A stretch of DNA of 64,000 nt from Pelagimonas sp050633425 (GTDB taxonomy: Bacteria > Pseudomonadota > Alphaproteobacteria > Rhodobacterales > Rhodobacteraceae), in the NCBI RefSeq assembly GCF_050633425.1, contig NZ_JBOEGM010000028.1, forward strand, positions 1 through 64,000, read 5' to 3'. Positions 51,362 to 60,037 of this stretch are shown one piece after another (positions within the stretch are counted from its first letter, which is position 1; every line of letters begins with the position of its first letter). Made by a program: the position numbers and the translations under genes. Under the pieces are notes generated by a model. That model worked only from the letters and a program-made list of their open reading frames with translations, was not told where the DNA came from and did no database searches.

Positions 51362-52477
51362 CTAGCTGACAAACGGTGCATCGTGCTCTTGCACCGCATA
51401 GGACTGATCATTGATCTGGATGCTCAGACCCTCAGAACCTTTGGGCAGATCTGCCTGAATAATTCCGACCCCAATCGTTTGTCCCACCCTTTTGGAAAAC
51501 GCCCATTCGCTGACGAACCCGGCCTCAGTTCCATTGTGCAAGAGCGCAACCGGATGCCCGACCAGCGGCGGGTTGCCGGTGATCACCACCCTGATCTGGC
51601 GACGGCTGGGCGGAGTCGCGGCGATTTTGGTCAATGCGCTGCGCCCAACAAAATCAATATCAGACTCAAGATCGACCAGCCCGCCAAACCCCATCTCGAA
51701 AGGCGTTGTCCGATAGGTTTGCCAGCGCATATCGGCACCATAGGATATCAACCCGCTTTCAAGGCGTTCAACGTCATTTGGCGCACCGGGGCCGATGCCA
51801 AAATCCGCCCCGGCCTCTTTGACCTTGTCCCAGAGTTCACTGCCGCGTGACTGATCCTGAAGATACAGTTCATACCCGCCCTGTTTTGACCATCCCGACC
51901 GGGCCAAAACCAATGGAATGCCATCCAGCGCTGTCTCTTCAAAGGCGAAATAACGGTACTCACGCACCGCATCCCCAAAGAGCCTGGCCACCACATCCAC
52001 AGCTTTGGGCCCCTGGATCGCAAGGGGCGATACGTCGGGTTCGGTGACGGCAACGTCCCATCCCTTTTCGCGCCCCAATGCAGCGGCCCAAAGGTGAATA
52101 TCACTGTCCGCAACAGACAGCCAAAACCGGTCATCGGCCAATTTCAACAGAACCGGATCGTTGATCAACCACCCGTCATGATCACAAAGCGGAACATAGC
52201 GGCCTTGGCCAACCTTGGTCTTGGTCAGATTGCGCGGAGTCAGATATTGCGCCAACCGTCCTGCGTCGCGCCCCGCCAGCTGGACCTGTCTCTGCGCAGC
52301 CACGTCCCACATGGCGACCCCGTTTATCAGGCGGTCATATTCTCCATCCGGGTCCCCGAAATGGGCCGGGATGTACATATGATTATAGACAGAGAAACTG
52401 CGAACGCCGTCGCGCACGGTTGCATCGAAATAGGCCGATTTGCGAATATTTGGGCCGATACCAATCGAAAATGTCAA
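51362..52477 (-). CDS. GcvT/DmdA-family aminomethyltransferase-like protein
   Basis: 371 residues from a TTG at 52477 with AAAGGA six bases upstream; a GTG nine codons earlier is the alternative. It shares many stretches with DMSP demethylase DmdA as I remember that family: IRKSAYFDATVRDGVRSFSV, YNHMYIPAHFGDP, RQVQLAGRDAGRLAQYLTPR, and VSPLAIQGPKAVDVV. Such enzymes move a methyl or one-carbon unit to tetrahydrofolate. Divergence from canonical DmdA (for example in the C-terminal third) leaves the substrate open: DMSP, or another methylated compound. Confidence 0.75.
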   Translation of the reverse strand: MTFSIGIGPNIRKSAYFDATVRDGVRSFSVYNHMYIPAHFGDPDGEYDRLINGVAMWDVAAQRQVQLAGRDAGRLAQYLTPRNLTKTKVGQGRYVPLCDHDGWLINDPVLLKLADDRFWLSVADSDIHLWAAALGREKGWDVAVTEPDVSPLAIQGPKAVDVVARLFGDAVREYRYFAFEETALDGIPLVLARSGWSKQGGYELYLQDQSRGSELWDKVKEAGADFGIGPGAPNDVERLESGLISYGADMRWQTYRTTPFEMGFGGLVDLESDIDFVGRSALTKIAATPPSRRQIRVVITGNPPLVGHPVALLHNGTEAGFVSEWAFSKRVGQTIGVGIIQADLPKGSEGLSIQINDQSYAVQEHDAPFVS

Positions 52478-52670
52478 CGGGCGTCCTTTCTTTGAGACCG
52501 TCACTGTTTGGCTGTCAGATCATTTCCTGACGTTTGGGGCAATGCTTAGAAGGTCATTTCCTCAAACAAGTTTTTTCACGACCCGTACGCCCTTGCATTG
52601 CCTGTGTCGACGCAGATGGATACCTAAGGCCCTTAGGCATTTGCTGTGAAACGACGTCGGGGAAATTACG

Positions 52671-53621
52671 ATGCGCATACTCTTGGTCCACACCGGCGGC
52701 ACGATCGGCATGACCCAAACAACAGAGGGCTTCGCCCCAATGGCGGGTGTTGTTGAAGAGGCCGTGCAGGGCTTGATTGCTGCGGGCGACACAGCTGCAA
52801 ATGTCACGATCCAGACGCTCGAACCGTTGATTGACAGCGCCCAAGCCACGCCGGCCGATTGGATCAGGGTCGCTCAGTGTATCTATGACGCAGGCGCAAC
52901 CTGTGACGGGGTTGTCGTCACCCACGGGACCGACACGCTGGCCTATACGGCCGGGGCGCTGTGCTTGGCCCTTGCCGGTCTGGACAAGCCGGTGATCGTG
53001 ACGGGCTCGATGCTTCCCCTGACCGTAGAGGGCAGCGATGGTTTGGGTAATCTGCGCGCCGCGCTCAAGGCTGCGGGCACCTGCCAACCCGGTGTCTGGG
53101 TGCAATTCGCCGGGCAGCTTTTGCATGGCGCGCGCGTTCGCAAATCCCATTCCAGCGCCTTTGAAGCCTTTGAAGCAGAACCAAGCGAGGTGCCGCCGCT
53201 CTTTGGTGCGGAGCGCGCCGGTCTGAATGCCTTTGCCCCGCATAAGGTGAGCATTTTTTCGATCACACCGGGGCCAAACACGGATGTGCTCTCCTTTGCC
53301 GTTGAGCATAGTGACGGGCTGGTTCTGCGCTGTTACGGCTCTGGCACTGCGCCGGACACGCCAGAAATGCGGGCCGCGCTTGGTCGGGCACAGCAGCGCC
53401 AAATCCCCGTCATCGCCGTAAGCCAATGCCCCGAAGGTGGGATGAAGCTTGGCACCTATGCCGCAGGCCAGGTGATGCGCGATAACAATGTGGTTGATGG
53501 GCGCGATACCACACCGGAAATGGCCTATGTCAAAATGCACGCCGCCCTGTCCCTGCACAGCACCTATGCGGCACGCTGTGCGTTTCTGGCGCAAAGTCAG
53601 GTGGGCGAATTCGGATTGTGA
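52671..53621 (+). CDS. L-asparaginase-family amidohydrolase
   Basis: 316 residues with both type I/II asparaginase signatures: HTGGTIGMTQ at residues 7-16 (first catalytic Thr) and GVVVTHGTDTLAYTA (second Thr with Asp). No signal peptide, so cytoplasmic. It hydrolyses asparagine or a similar amide. It is divergent from the DmdA-like gene and shows no tight operon partner. Confidence 0.88.
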   Translation: MRILLVHTGGTIGMTQTTEGFAPMAGVVEEAVQGLIAAGDTAANVTIQTLEPLIDSAQATPADWIRVAQCIYDAGATCDGVVVTHGTDTLAYTAGALCLALAGLDKPVIVTGSMLPLTVEGSDGLGNLRAALKAAGTCQPGVWVQFAGQLLHGARVRKSHSSAFEAFEAEPSEVPPLFGAERAGLNAFAPHKVSIFSITPGPNTDVLSFAVEHSDGLVLRCYGSGTAPDTPEMRAALGRAQQRQIPVIAVSQCPEGGMKLGTYAAGQVMRDNNVVDGRDTTPEMAYVKMHAALSLHSTYAARCAFLAQSQVGEFGL

Positions 53622-53786
53622 GCGTGCACACGACCCAACAGTCAAGTCGGGCCGCGCAGGACCTCAGAGCCAACCGGCACCCGCCGGATCGCCCAATTTA
53701 CGAGCGCCTTGGACCAGAGGCTCTTTGAACGGCGCCCCATCGGTTGCCCCCAGCCCCGACCGCCTACCCAATGACGACAATCCGGC

Positions 53787-55454
53787 CTACTGGCCTGCCA
53801 ACATCCAGCCTGCGGCCTTTTCCGCGATCATAATCGTGGGTGAATTGGTGTTGCCGCTGGTAATCTCCGGCATGACCGAAGCGTCAACCACACGTAGCCC
53901 CCCAACACCCTTGAAGCGCAAATGCGGGTCCAAAACAGCCGTCGGATCATCGGCCCGCCCCATCTTGATGGTGCCAACCGGGTGGAAAATCGTGCTGGCA
54001 ATGTCACCCGCCAACCGGGCCAGATCATCATCGCTTTGATATTGAACACCTGGCTTGAACTCCTCGGGTTCGTAAACACGCATCGCGGATTGCGCCATGA
54101 TTTCGCGCACCTGTCGCAAACTGTCCGCCGCCACTTTCCGGTCCTCTTCGGTGTTCAGATAGTTCGGCGCAATGCGCGGCGCATCCCGGAAATTGGACGA
54201 CGCGATGCGCACATGGCCCCGGCTGGTTGGGTTCAGATTGCAGACGCTCACGGTCATCGCCGGAAAGTCATGCAGATCCTCGCCAAAGGCTTCAAGGCTG
54301 AGCGGCTGAACATGGTATTCAAGATTGGCATGGGTCCGCGTCGGATCAGACCGCGTAAAGGCACCCAATTGGCTTGGTGACATGCTCATCGGCCCCGAGC
54401 GCTTGAACAGATACTCCAGACCGATTTTGGCCTTTCCCATCATAGAGTTGGCCAATGTGTTCATGGTGCGGGTGCCGTTCACCTTGAACACCGCCCGGAT
54501 TTGCAAGTGATCTTGCAAGTTCTCCCCCACATAGGGCTGATCCATGACCACGTCGATGCCATGTTCTCTGAGCAAAGCCGCAGGGCCGATCCCTGACAAT
54601 TGCAGGATTTGCGGTGAATTCACCGCCCCCGCAGACAAGACGATCTCGCGGCGCGCTTTTACCGTGGTCGGCACGCCGTCACGATGCACCAGAGCACCGA
54701 CACACTGCAACGCCCCGTCCCCAGTCCTGTCGAATATAAGCTTTTCGACCTGTGCTTGGGTCCAGATGATCAGGTTCTTGCGGTGTTTGGCAGGCCGCAA
54801 AAACGCTTTGGACGTGTTCCAACGCCACCCCGACCGCTGGTTCACATCGAAATAGCCAACGCCGGAATTGTCGCCGCTGTTGAAATCGTCGGTTTTTTGA
54901 ATGCCGGTTTCCACCGCAGCGTCGGAAAAGCTGTCCAGAACATCCCAGCGCAGCCGCTGCTTTTCGATCCGCCATTCGCCACCATGCCCATGCATGTCAG
55001 AAAACCGGCTGTTATCGCCCGTGACAGGATCCGCCCCACCATCCAGTTTATAGTGGTTCTCATGCGCCTTGAAGTCGGCCAAAGAGTTTTCCCAGCTCCA
55101 AGCCTCTTCGCCGGTCAATTCGGCCCAGTTGTCATAGTCACGGGCCTGACCGCGCATATAGATCATACCGTTAATGGATGAACATCCGCCCAATGTCTTG
55201 CCGCGCGGATACAATAGGCTGCGTCCGTTCAGCCCCTTGTCCGGTTCGGTCTTGTACATCCAATCGGCGCGCGGGTTGCCGATGCAATACAGATACCCGA
55301 CAGGGATGTGAATCCAAGGGTAGGTGTCTGGCTTGCCCGCTTCCAGCAAAAGCACGCGATTGCTGGGATCAGCGCTCAGCCGATTTGCCATCAGACATCC
55401 CGCAGACCCACCGCCAATTACGATATAGTCGAACCCGTTTGAAGCCTCGGACAT
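53787..55454 (-). CDS. GMC-family FAD oxidoreductase (choline dehydrogenase-like)
   Basis: 555 residues. FAD site YIVIGGGSAGCLMANRLS at the N-terminus, GMC signature 1 near RGKTLGGCSSINGMIYMRG, signature 2 GAVNSPQILQLSGIGP, and the C-terminal catalytic His region STIFHPVGTIKMG followed by Asn in SGNTNSPTIMIAEKAAG. Family members oxidise alcohols such as choline, polyethylene glycol or alkanols; the substrate is not readable here. Divergent from a LysR gene that likely controls it. Confidence 0.87.
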   Translation of the reverse strand: MSEASNGFDYIVIGGGSAGCLMANRLSADPSNRVLLLEAGKPDTYPWIHIPVGYLYCIGNPRADWMYKTEPDKGLNGRSLLYPRGKTLGGCSSINGMIYMRGQARDYDNWAELTGEEAWSWENSLADFKAHENHYKLDGGADPVTGDNSRFSDMHGHGGEWRIEKQRLRWDVLDSFSDAAVETGIQKTDDFNSGDNSGVGYFDVNQRSGWRWNTSKAFLRPAKHRKNLIIWTQAQVEKLIFDRTGDGALQCVGALVHRDGVPTTVKARREIVLSAGAVNSPQILQLSGIGPAALLREHGIDVVMDQPYVGENLQDHLQIRAVFKVNGTRTMNTLANSMMGKAKIGLEYLFKRSGPMSMSPSQLGAFTRSDPTRTHANLEYHVQPLSLEAFGEDLHDFPAMTVSVCNLNPTSRGHVRIASSNFRDAPRIAPNYLNTEEDRKVAADSLRQVREIMAQSAMRVYEPEEFKPGVQYQSDDDLARLAGDIASTIFHPVGTIKMGRADDPTAVLDPHLRFKGVGGLRVVDASVMPEITSGNTNSPTIMIAEKAAGWMLAGQ

Positions 55455-55585
55455 TTTCCCGCCAATCTATCTGTCGTTCCATTTTCGGCCACGCCCACCC
55501 GGCGCGTGCCGTGCAACAACCCTTGGGCGACAGTTTGGGAAAAACCTAATGACAAATGTCACACAGTCATATTAGTTATTTTTAT

Positions 55586-56497
55586 ATGGATCGTTTTTCG
55601 AATATTAACAGCATCTTGGCCTTTGTGACCGTCGCCCGAGAAGGGAGCGTGTCACGCGCCGCTGAGGTGTTGAACCTCACACAACCCGCCATCAGCCACC
55701 AGATCAAACGGTTGAGCGAAGAAACCGGCCTCCTGTTGTTTCACCGCACGGCCACCGGGTTACAGCTCACCCATGACGGGGCTGCGGTCTTGTCAAAAGC
55801 GGAACATATCCTTGAAGCCATGAGCGATTTTCACCGGAGCGCGCGCCGCCGGTCTGGCCGGATCAGTGGCACGCTCAAAATCGGCACAATCGTCGATCCA
55901 GAATTTATCCGGCTCGGTCAGATGCTGGCCCGCCTGCAACGAGAACACCCAGACATCGAAACCGAACTGATGCATGGTGTCAGCGGCGATATTATGACCT
56001 GGTTGAAACGTGGCCAGATAGATGCGGGCTTTTATCTGTGCGGGCCAGATGATCTGACGCAGCTGGGGCAAGACAGCGACGATCAGATACACGCCATCAA
56101 GCTTGCCGACTTTCGGTATCGCGTCATCGGTCCGGTCGGTTGGCAGAGCAAAATCGACGCGGCCGACTGGTTGTCTTTGGCAAAGTTTGCATGGATCGGA
56201 ACCCCGGAAAGATCGGTTCACCATCGCCTGTTGGCCAAAGTCTATCAGAATCTCGATGTGCGCCTGAACGTTGTGGCACGGGTCGATCAAGAAGCCTCGA
56301 TGTTGGAAATGGTGCGTTCCGGCATTGGCCTAAGCCTGTGCCGAGAATCAATTGCCCTGCATCAAAAACAATCCTTTGGTCTTGCCGTGTGCGACACTGT
56401 CTCGGTGCCTGCCTGTCTCTGTTTCGTGACTTTGGACCGGCGCAAAGATAGCCCGATCCTCGCGGAACTGTTCAACCTGTTGCAAAGCTCATGGTGA
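55586..56497 (+). CDS. LysR-family transcriptional regulator
   Basis: 303 residues from ATG 55586; the frame extends upstream to 55556 but the conserved domain begins with the shorter start. Helix-turn-helix: ILAFVTVAREGSVSRAAEVL and TQPAISHQIKRLSEETGLLLF. Standard effector domain follows. Divergent from the GMC oxidoreductase across 131 bp, so it probably regulates it. Confidence 0.87.
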   Translation: MDRFSNINSILAFVTVAREGSVSRAAEVLNLTQPAISHQIKRLSEETGLLLFHRTATGLQLTHDGAAVLSKAEHILEAMSDFHRSARRRSGRISGTLKIGTIVDPEFIRLGQMLARLQREHPDIETELMHGVSGDIMTWLKRGQIDAGFYLCGPDDLTQLGQDSDDQIHAIKLADFRYRVIGPVGWQSKIDAADWLSLAKFAWIGTPERSVHHRLLAKVYQNLDVRLNVVARVDQEASMLEMVRSGIGLSLCRESIALHQKQSFGLAVCDTVSVPACLCFVTLDRRKDSPILAELFNLLQSSW

Positions 56498-56547
56498 CAC
56501 GCTGACAAATTGAGCCTGCCGCCCAAATCTGCGCCCCGATACGCCCC

Positions 56548-57306
56548 TCACACCTCAGCAACATTGCAGAGCTGAATGGCCCCGCTGATTTTCTCGGCCA
56601 ATTCAATGAGTTTGACACCAATGTCTTCCCGATACTCACTGCCAAATCGCCGAATTGGTCCAATCGCACCGACACTAAATGTTGCGCCGATATTCCCGAT
56701 CGAAATCGGGGCCGCGACACTGCCGACACCCATGTCGATTTCTTGATCACACTCCGCAAAGCCGCGTGCCGCGATTACTTGGAATTCCTCCCGCAATGCC
56801 TCGGGCGTGGTCTTGGTATGTTCTGTATAGGCCTTGAGCGTCTCTTGCAGAATCGTGTCCTGAAAGTCCTTTTCAGTAAAGGCGGCAATGGCCTTGGAAC
56901 ATGAACAGGCATGCATCGGCCGATCCCCGAGCCCCGGATGCACAAAAGCGCGCGCCGGATCATTGGGGGTCTCGACATGGATGATCTCAACCTTGCGATT
57001 GCGAAAGCGCGATAGAAAAACCGTTTCGTTGAAACTAATTGCGGCGGTCTTCAACAGCGGCGCGGCAGCTTTGCGCACATCGACATCCGCCTTGCCCAAC
57101 AGCGCGATGCGGATCAGCCGCTCACCAATGACAACCTTCCCGTCAGCATCTGGTTGCTCCAAAAGCCGTTGCTCTTGTAAGGTTTGAACCAAACGATAGC
57201 ACGTCGCTTTGGGCAGGCCTGTCGCCGTTTGCAGCTCGACCACTGTGATTGGGCGGCCAGCAATCGCCACCAATTCGAGAATTGTTATCATTCGCTCGAG
57301 TTGCAT
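56548..57306 (-). CDS. IclR-family transcriptional regulator
   Basis: 252 residues from ATG 57306, which has GAGAGGA nine bases upstream; an ATG at 57324 lacks a ribosome site. N-terminal winged helix (ITVVELQTATGLPKATCYRL) and an IclR effector domain ending with GVGSVAAPISIGNIGATFSV and FGSEYREDIG. Divergent from the formaldehyde dehydrogenase gene; palindromes in the shared promoter are candidate sites. Confidence 0.87.
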   Translation of the reverse strand: MQLERMITILELVAIAGRPITVVELQTATGLPKATCYRLVQTLQEQRLLEQPDADGKVVIGERLIRIALLGKADVDVRKAAAPLLKTAAISFNETVFLSRFRNRKVEIIHVETPNDPARAFVHPGLGDRPMHACSCSKAIAAFTEKDFQDTILQETLKAYTEHTKTTPEALREEFQVIAARGFAECDQEIDMGVGSVAAPISIGNIGATFSVGAIGPIRRFGSEYREDIGVKLIELAEKISGAIQLCNVAEV

Positions 57307-57329
57307 ATTGACGAATCCTCTCATATGAC

Positions 57330-57384
57330 GAGACCATGTCTCAAATTATGATAATCACAGACACGTAATCAAGATACTATCTTG
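57330..57384. promoter_or_regulatory. Two palindromes between iclR-type gene and frmA
   Basis: GAGAC-CAT-GTCTC (57330-57342) and CAAGATA-C-TATCTTG (57370-57384) are both perfect odd-length palindromes in the 89-bp divergent region. The second ends 11 bp before the frmA ATG and would block its ribosome site or promoter if bound. Confidence 0.6.
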
Positions 57385-57395
57385 GGAGATGACAG

Positions 57396-58508
57396 ATGAG
57401 AACCAAAGCAGCCGTTGCCGTAAAGGCCGGAGCACCGCTTGAAGTAATGGAAGTGAACCTCGAAGGGCCCAAAGCAGGCGAGGTTCTGGTTGAAATCAAG
57501 GCCACAGGTCTGTGCCATACGGATGAATTCACCCGCTCGGGCGATGACCCCGAGGGTATTTTCCCGGCGATCCTCGGCCATGAGGGCGCGGGCGTTGTTA
57601 TTGAGGTGGGCGAAGGTGTGACCTCGCTTGAGGTCGGCGATCACGTGATCCCGCTCTACACCCCCGAATGCCGGGAATGTGAGTATTGCCTCAACCCCAA
57701 AACCAACCTGTGCCAATCAATCCGCGCGACGCAGGGTGCGGGCCTTTTGCCGGATGGATCGACACGTTTTTCCATGCTCGATGGCACGCCGATCCACCAC
57801 TATATGGGCTGTTCAACCTTTGCCAACCACACGGTTGTCCCTGAAATCGCCCTGGCCAAAGTCCGCAAAGACGCCCCTTTTGACAAGACTTGCTACATCG
57901 GCTGTGGCGTCACCACCGGCATCGGCGCAGTGATCAACACCGCCAAAGTCGAAATCGGAAGCCGCGCAATTGTGTTTGGCTTGGGTGGCATTGGCCTCAA
58001 CGTGATCCAAGGCCTGCGTCTTGCTGGCGCGGATCAGATCGTTGGTGTCGATCTCAATGACAGCAAAGTCGAAATGGGCACGCGTTTCGGCATGACCGAT
58101 TTTGTGAACCCTTCCAAAGTCGACGGCGATCTTGTTGCGCATTTGGTTGAATTGACCAAGGGCGGCGCAGATTACACCTTTGACGCCACGGGCAATGTGG
58201 GCGTGATGCGCACGGCTCTCGAAGCCGCGCATAAAGGCTGGGGTGAAAGCATCATCATCGGGGTTGCACCCGCCGGTGCCGAAATCTCGACCCGTCCGTT
58301 CCAGCTGGTCACAGGGCGCATTTGGCGCGGCACGGCCTTTGGCGGTGCTTCTGGGCGAACAGACGTGCCGAAAATCGTTGATTGGTACATGGATGGGAAG
58401 ATCGAGATTGACCCAATGATCACTCACAAGCTCAGCCTGGACGAGATCAATCACGGGTTTGACCTCATGCATGAAGGCAAATCAATCCGGGCGGTCGTTG
58501 AGTTTTAA
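57396..58508 (+). CDS. frmA: S-(hydroxymethyl)glutathione dehydrogenase (class III alcohol dehydrogenase)
   Basis: 370 residues, zinc-dependent medium-chain dehydrogenase. Catalytic zinc ligands in ATGLCHTDEF and LGHEGAGVV plus the Cys of YIGCGVTTGIGAV; structural zinc in ECRECEYCLNPKTNLCQ; NAD fold GLGGIGLNVIQG. It oxidises the glutathione adduct of formaldehyde and also reduces S-nitrosoglutathione. No S-formylglutathione hydrolase is adjacent. Strong ribosome site GGGAG. Confidence 0.93.
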   Translation: MRTKAAVAVKAGAPLEVMEVNLEGPKAGEVLVEIKATGLCHTDEFTRSGDDPEGIFPAILGHEGAGVVIEVGEGVTSLEVGDHVIPLYTPECRECEYCLNPKTNLCQSIRATQGAGLLPDGSTRFSMLDGTPIHHYMGCSTFANHTVVPEIALAKVRKDAPFDKTCYIGCGVTTGIGAVINTAKVEIGSRAIVFGLGGIGLNVIQGLRLAGADQIVGVDLNDSKVEMGTRFGMTDFVNPSKVDGDLVAHLVELTKGGADYTFDATGNVGVMRTALEAAHKGWGESIIIGVAPAGAEISTRPFQLVTGRIWRGTAFGGASGRTDVPKIVDWYMDGKIEIDPMITHKLSLDEINHGFDLMHEGKSIRAVVEF

Positions 58509-58519
58509 GACCTGCCCCT

Positions 58520-58562
58520 GAGACCCCATTTTTCGCTTTCAGACAGCGACGTCTGGGGTCTC
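58520..58562 (+). terminator. Probable terminator of frmA
   Basis: GAGACCCCA (58520-58528) pairs with TGGGGTCTC (58554-58562), 12 bp after the frmA stop; the loop contains a small competing CAGAC/GTCTG hairpin. Only a weak T-tract follows. Confidence 0.55.
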
Positions 58563-58590
58563 TTGCGCATGATCTCCTGCGCCAATTGAA

Positions 58591-58627
58591 CCAAGCATGA
58601 CAGCCTGAGGTTTCAGGCGATGCTTGG
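58591..58627. other. Compound stem-loop of unknown role
   Basis: CCAAGCAT (58591-58598) pairs with ATGCTTGG (58620-58627) and, inside, GCCTGA (58603-58608) with TCAGGC (58613-58618). Fourteen base pairs with a small internal bulge. It is in the 382-bp gap between frmA and the LacI gene (58509-58890), which otherwise holds a 15-bp repeat and no supported gene. Confidence 0.5.
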
Positions 58628-58740
58628 CGACATGACCCGTCTTAACAACGCAGCGGCTGTAACCTGATTTGGTTGCGGCCGCTGTCGCTTTTCCCGCTCC
58701 CCTACTCCAACTCACCGCTCTGGCTCCCCGCTCCGGCCCA

Positions 58741-58787
58741 CCGCAACGGTCATCGCCGCAACAGTCATCGCCGCAGGTCTGTCATCA
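58741..58787. repeat. 15-bp direct repeats upstream of the LacI gene
   Basis: CCGCAACGGTCATCG (58741-58755) is followed by CCGCAACAGTCATCG (58756-58770) and a partial third copy CCGCAGGTCTGTCATC. Function unknown. Confidence 0.6.
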
Positions 58788-58890
58788 CGGGAAAGCTCAT
58801 GTACGACCATTCCCCTTTGCGGCTCTGGCAAAATTGGCGCGCGTCAATTACGCTCGGTCAGATATATCAAAAGACCAAGAAAGCCGCGGC

Positions 58891-59922
58891 ATGAGCGACG
58901 CTAAGATTAAAAACATGGACGATTTCGCCTCTGTCAGCGGTATTTCCCGCCCAACATTGTCGAAATACTTCAACGATCCAGACAGTGTTCGCAAATCGAC
59001 CCGCAGCCGGATCGAAGCCGCCCTACAGCAACATGACTACCGCCCAAACATGTATGCCATGAACCAAAACAGGCGGTTGACCAAGAACATCGGCATTATG
59101 GTTCCCTATTTGGCGGACCCGTTCTTTGCTGAAATCGCTCGTAATATGGAAGCCCATGTGATCGAAGCCGGCTTTCGCCCTGTCTTGCTTGGCTCGTATG
59201 GTGATCCGCAGCAAGAGGTTGTTAATCTTGACAATCTCAGGGCCATAAAACCCGCTGGCGTGTTGATGGCCCCGCTTGGCCGCACCTCGGATCGAGAGGC
59301 TATCAGACAATTCTGCACCGAAGTCCCGACTGTGCTCTTTGACAGCCAGCTTGATGATATCGGCGCAGGTTTCATCGGCCATGACAATGCTCAGGCCACT
59401 GAAATGATGTGCAAATATCTGTGTCGCACCGGGCAACCCCCCGCCTTTTTCGAAATGAAAACCCCCTCAAACCCAAACGCCTATCGCCGCCGCAACACCT
59501 ATTGCGACGTGATGGAAGCCTTGGGTCACAGCCCGAATTTGATCCAGGTTGACGGCGAAGGCTGGGATTTTGAAGAGATCGGATTTCGCGAAGGGACGCG
59601 TGTGATCAGCGACCGGCACCTGCCAACCGACACGATCTTGTGCAGCAACGACCGACTGGCGATTGGGTTCCTGTCTGCTGCTTATGGGCTTGGCATGCGC
59701 GTTGGCATTGGTGCCGGGTGCGCGCTGCGGGTTGCGGGGCACGATGATCATCCATTTTCACGCTACACTTGCCCAACTCTCACCACGGTTGCCCAGGATT
59801 ACACGGCGATTGCCCAAAAAAGCGCTGAGACACTTTTTGCATGTATCGAATCAAATAACCGCACTGAAAATCGGCAATCCACCCTGTTTGACGGAAAACT
59901 TGTGATGCGAGGCTCTGCCTAG
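58891..59922 (+). CDS. LacI-family transcriptional regulator
   Basis: 343 residues from ATG 58891; the open frame continues upstream but through repeat-rich, non-conserved sequence. N-terminal helix-turn-helix MDDFASVSGISRPTLSKYFN with hinge SRIEAALQQHDYRPN, then a sugar-binding-protein-like domain (NIGIMVPYLADPFFAEIARN). It precedes a polyol importer operon, and a palindromic site follows its stop, so it probably regulates that importer. Confidence 0.87.
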   Translation: MSDAKIKNMDDFASVSGISRPTLSKYFNDPDSVRKSTRSRIEAALQQHDYRPNMYAMNQNRRLTKNIGIMVPYLADPFFAEIARNMEAHVIEAGFRPVLLGSYGDPQQEVVNLDNLRAIKPAGVLMAPLGRTSDREAIRQFCTEVPTVLFDSQLDDIGAGFIGHDNAQATEMMCKYLCRTGQPPAFFEMKTPSNPNAYRRRNTYCDVMEALGHSPNLIQVDGEGWDFEEIGFREGTRVISDRHLPTDTILCSNDRLAIGFLSAAYGLGMRVGIGAGCALRVAGHDDHPFSRYTCPTLTTVAQDYTAIAQKSAETLFACIESNNRTENRQSTLFDGKLVMRGSA

Positions 59923-59954
59923 ACCACTGATAAACATCCGTAATTTTCTTTTTC

Positions 59955-59968
59955 TTTACGCGCGTAAA
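59955..59968. promoter_or_regulatory. Candidate LacI-family operator
   Basis: TTTACGCGCGTAAA is a perfect 14-bp palindrome with the central CG typical of LacI-family sites, placed about 70 bp upstream of the binding-protein gene. Confidence 0.7.
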
Positions 59969-60037
59969 ATTATAATTGACGCGGCGATAGATATTTTCGT
60001 AGCGTTAAGGGGTAACATCCAAAAGGGAGGATTTCGG

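Noticed and set aside
58669..58890. N-terminal extension of the LacI regulator
   Set aside because: The extension is Pro/Ser-rich, overlaps direct repeats and the conserved helix-turn-helix begins after the ATG at 58891.
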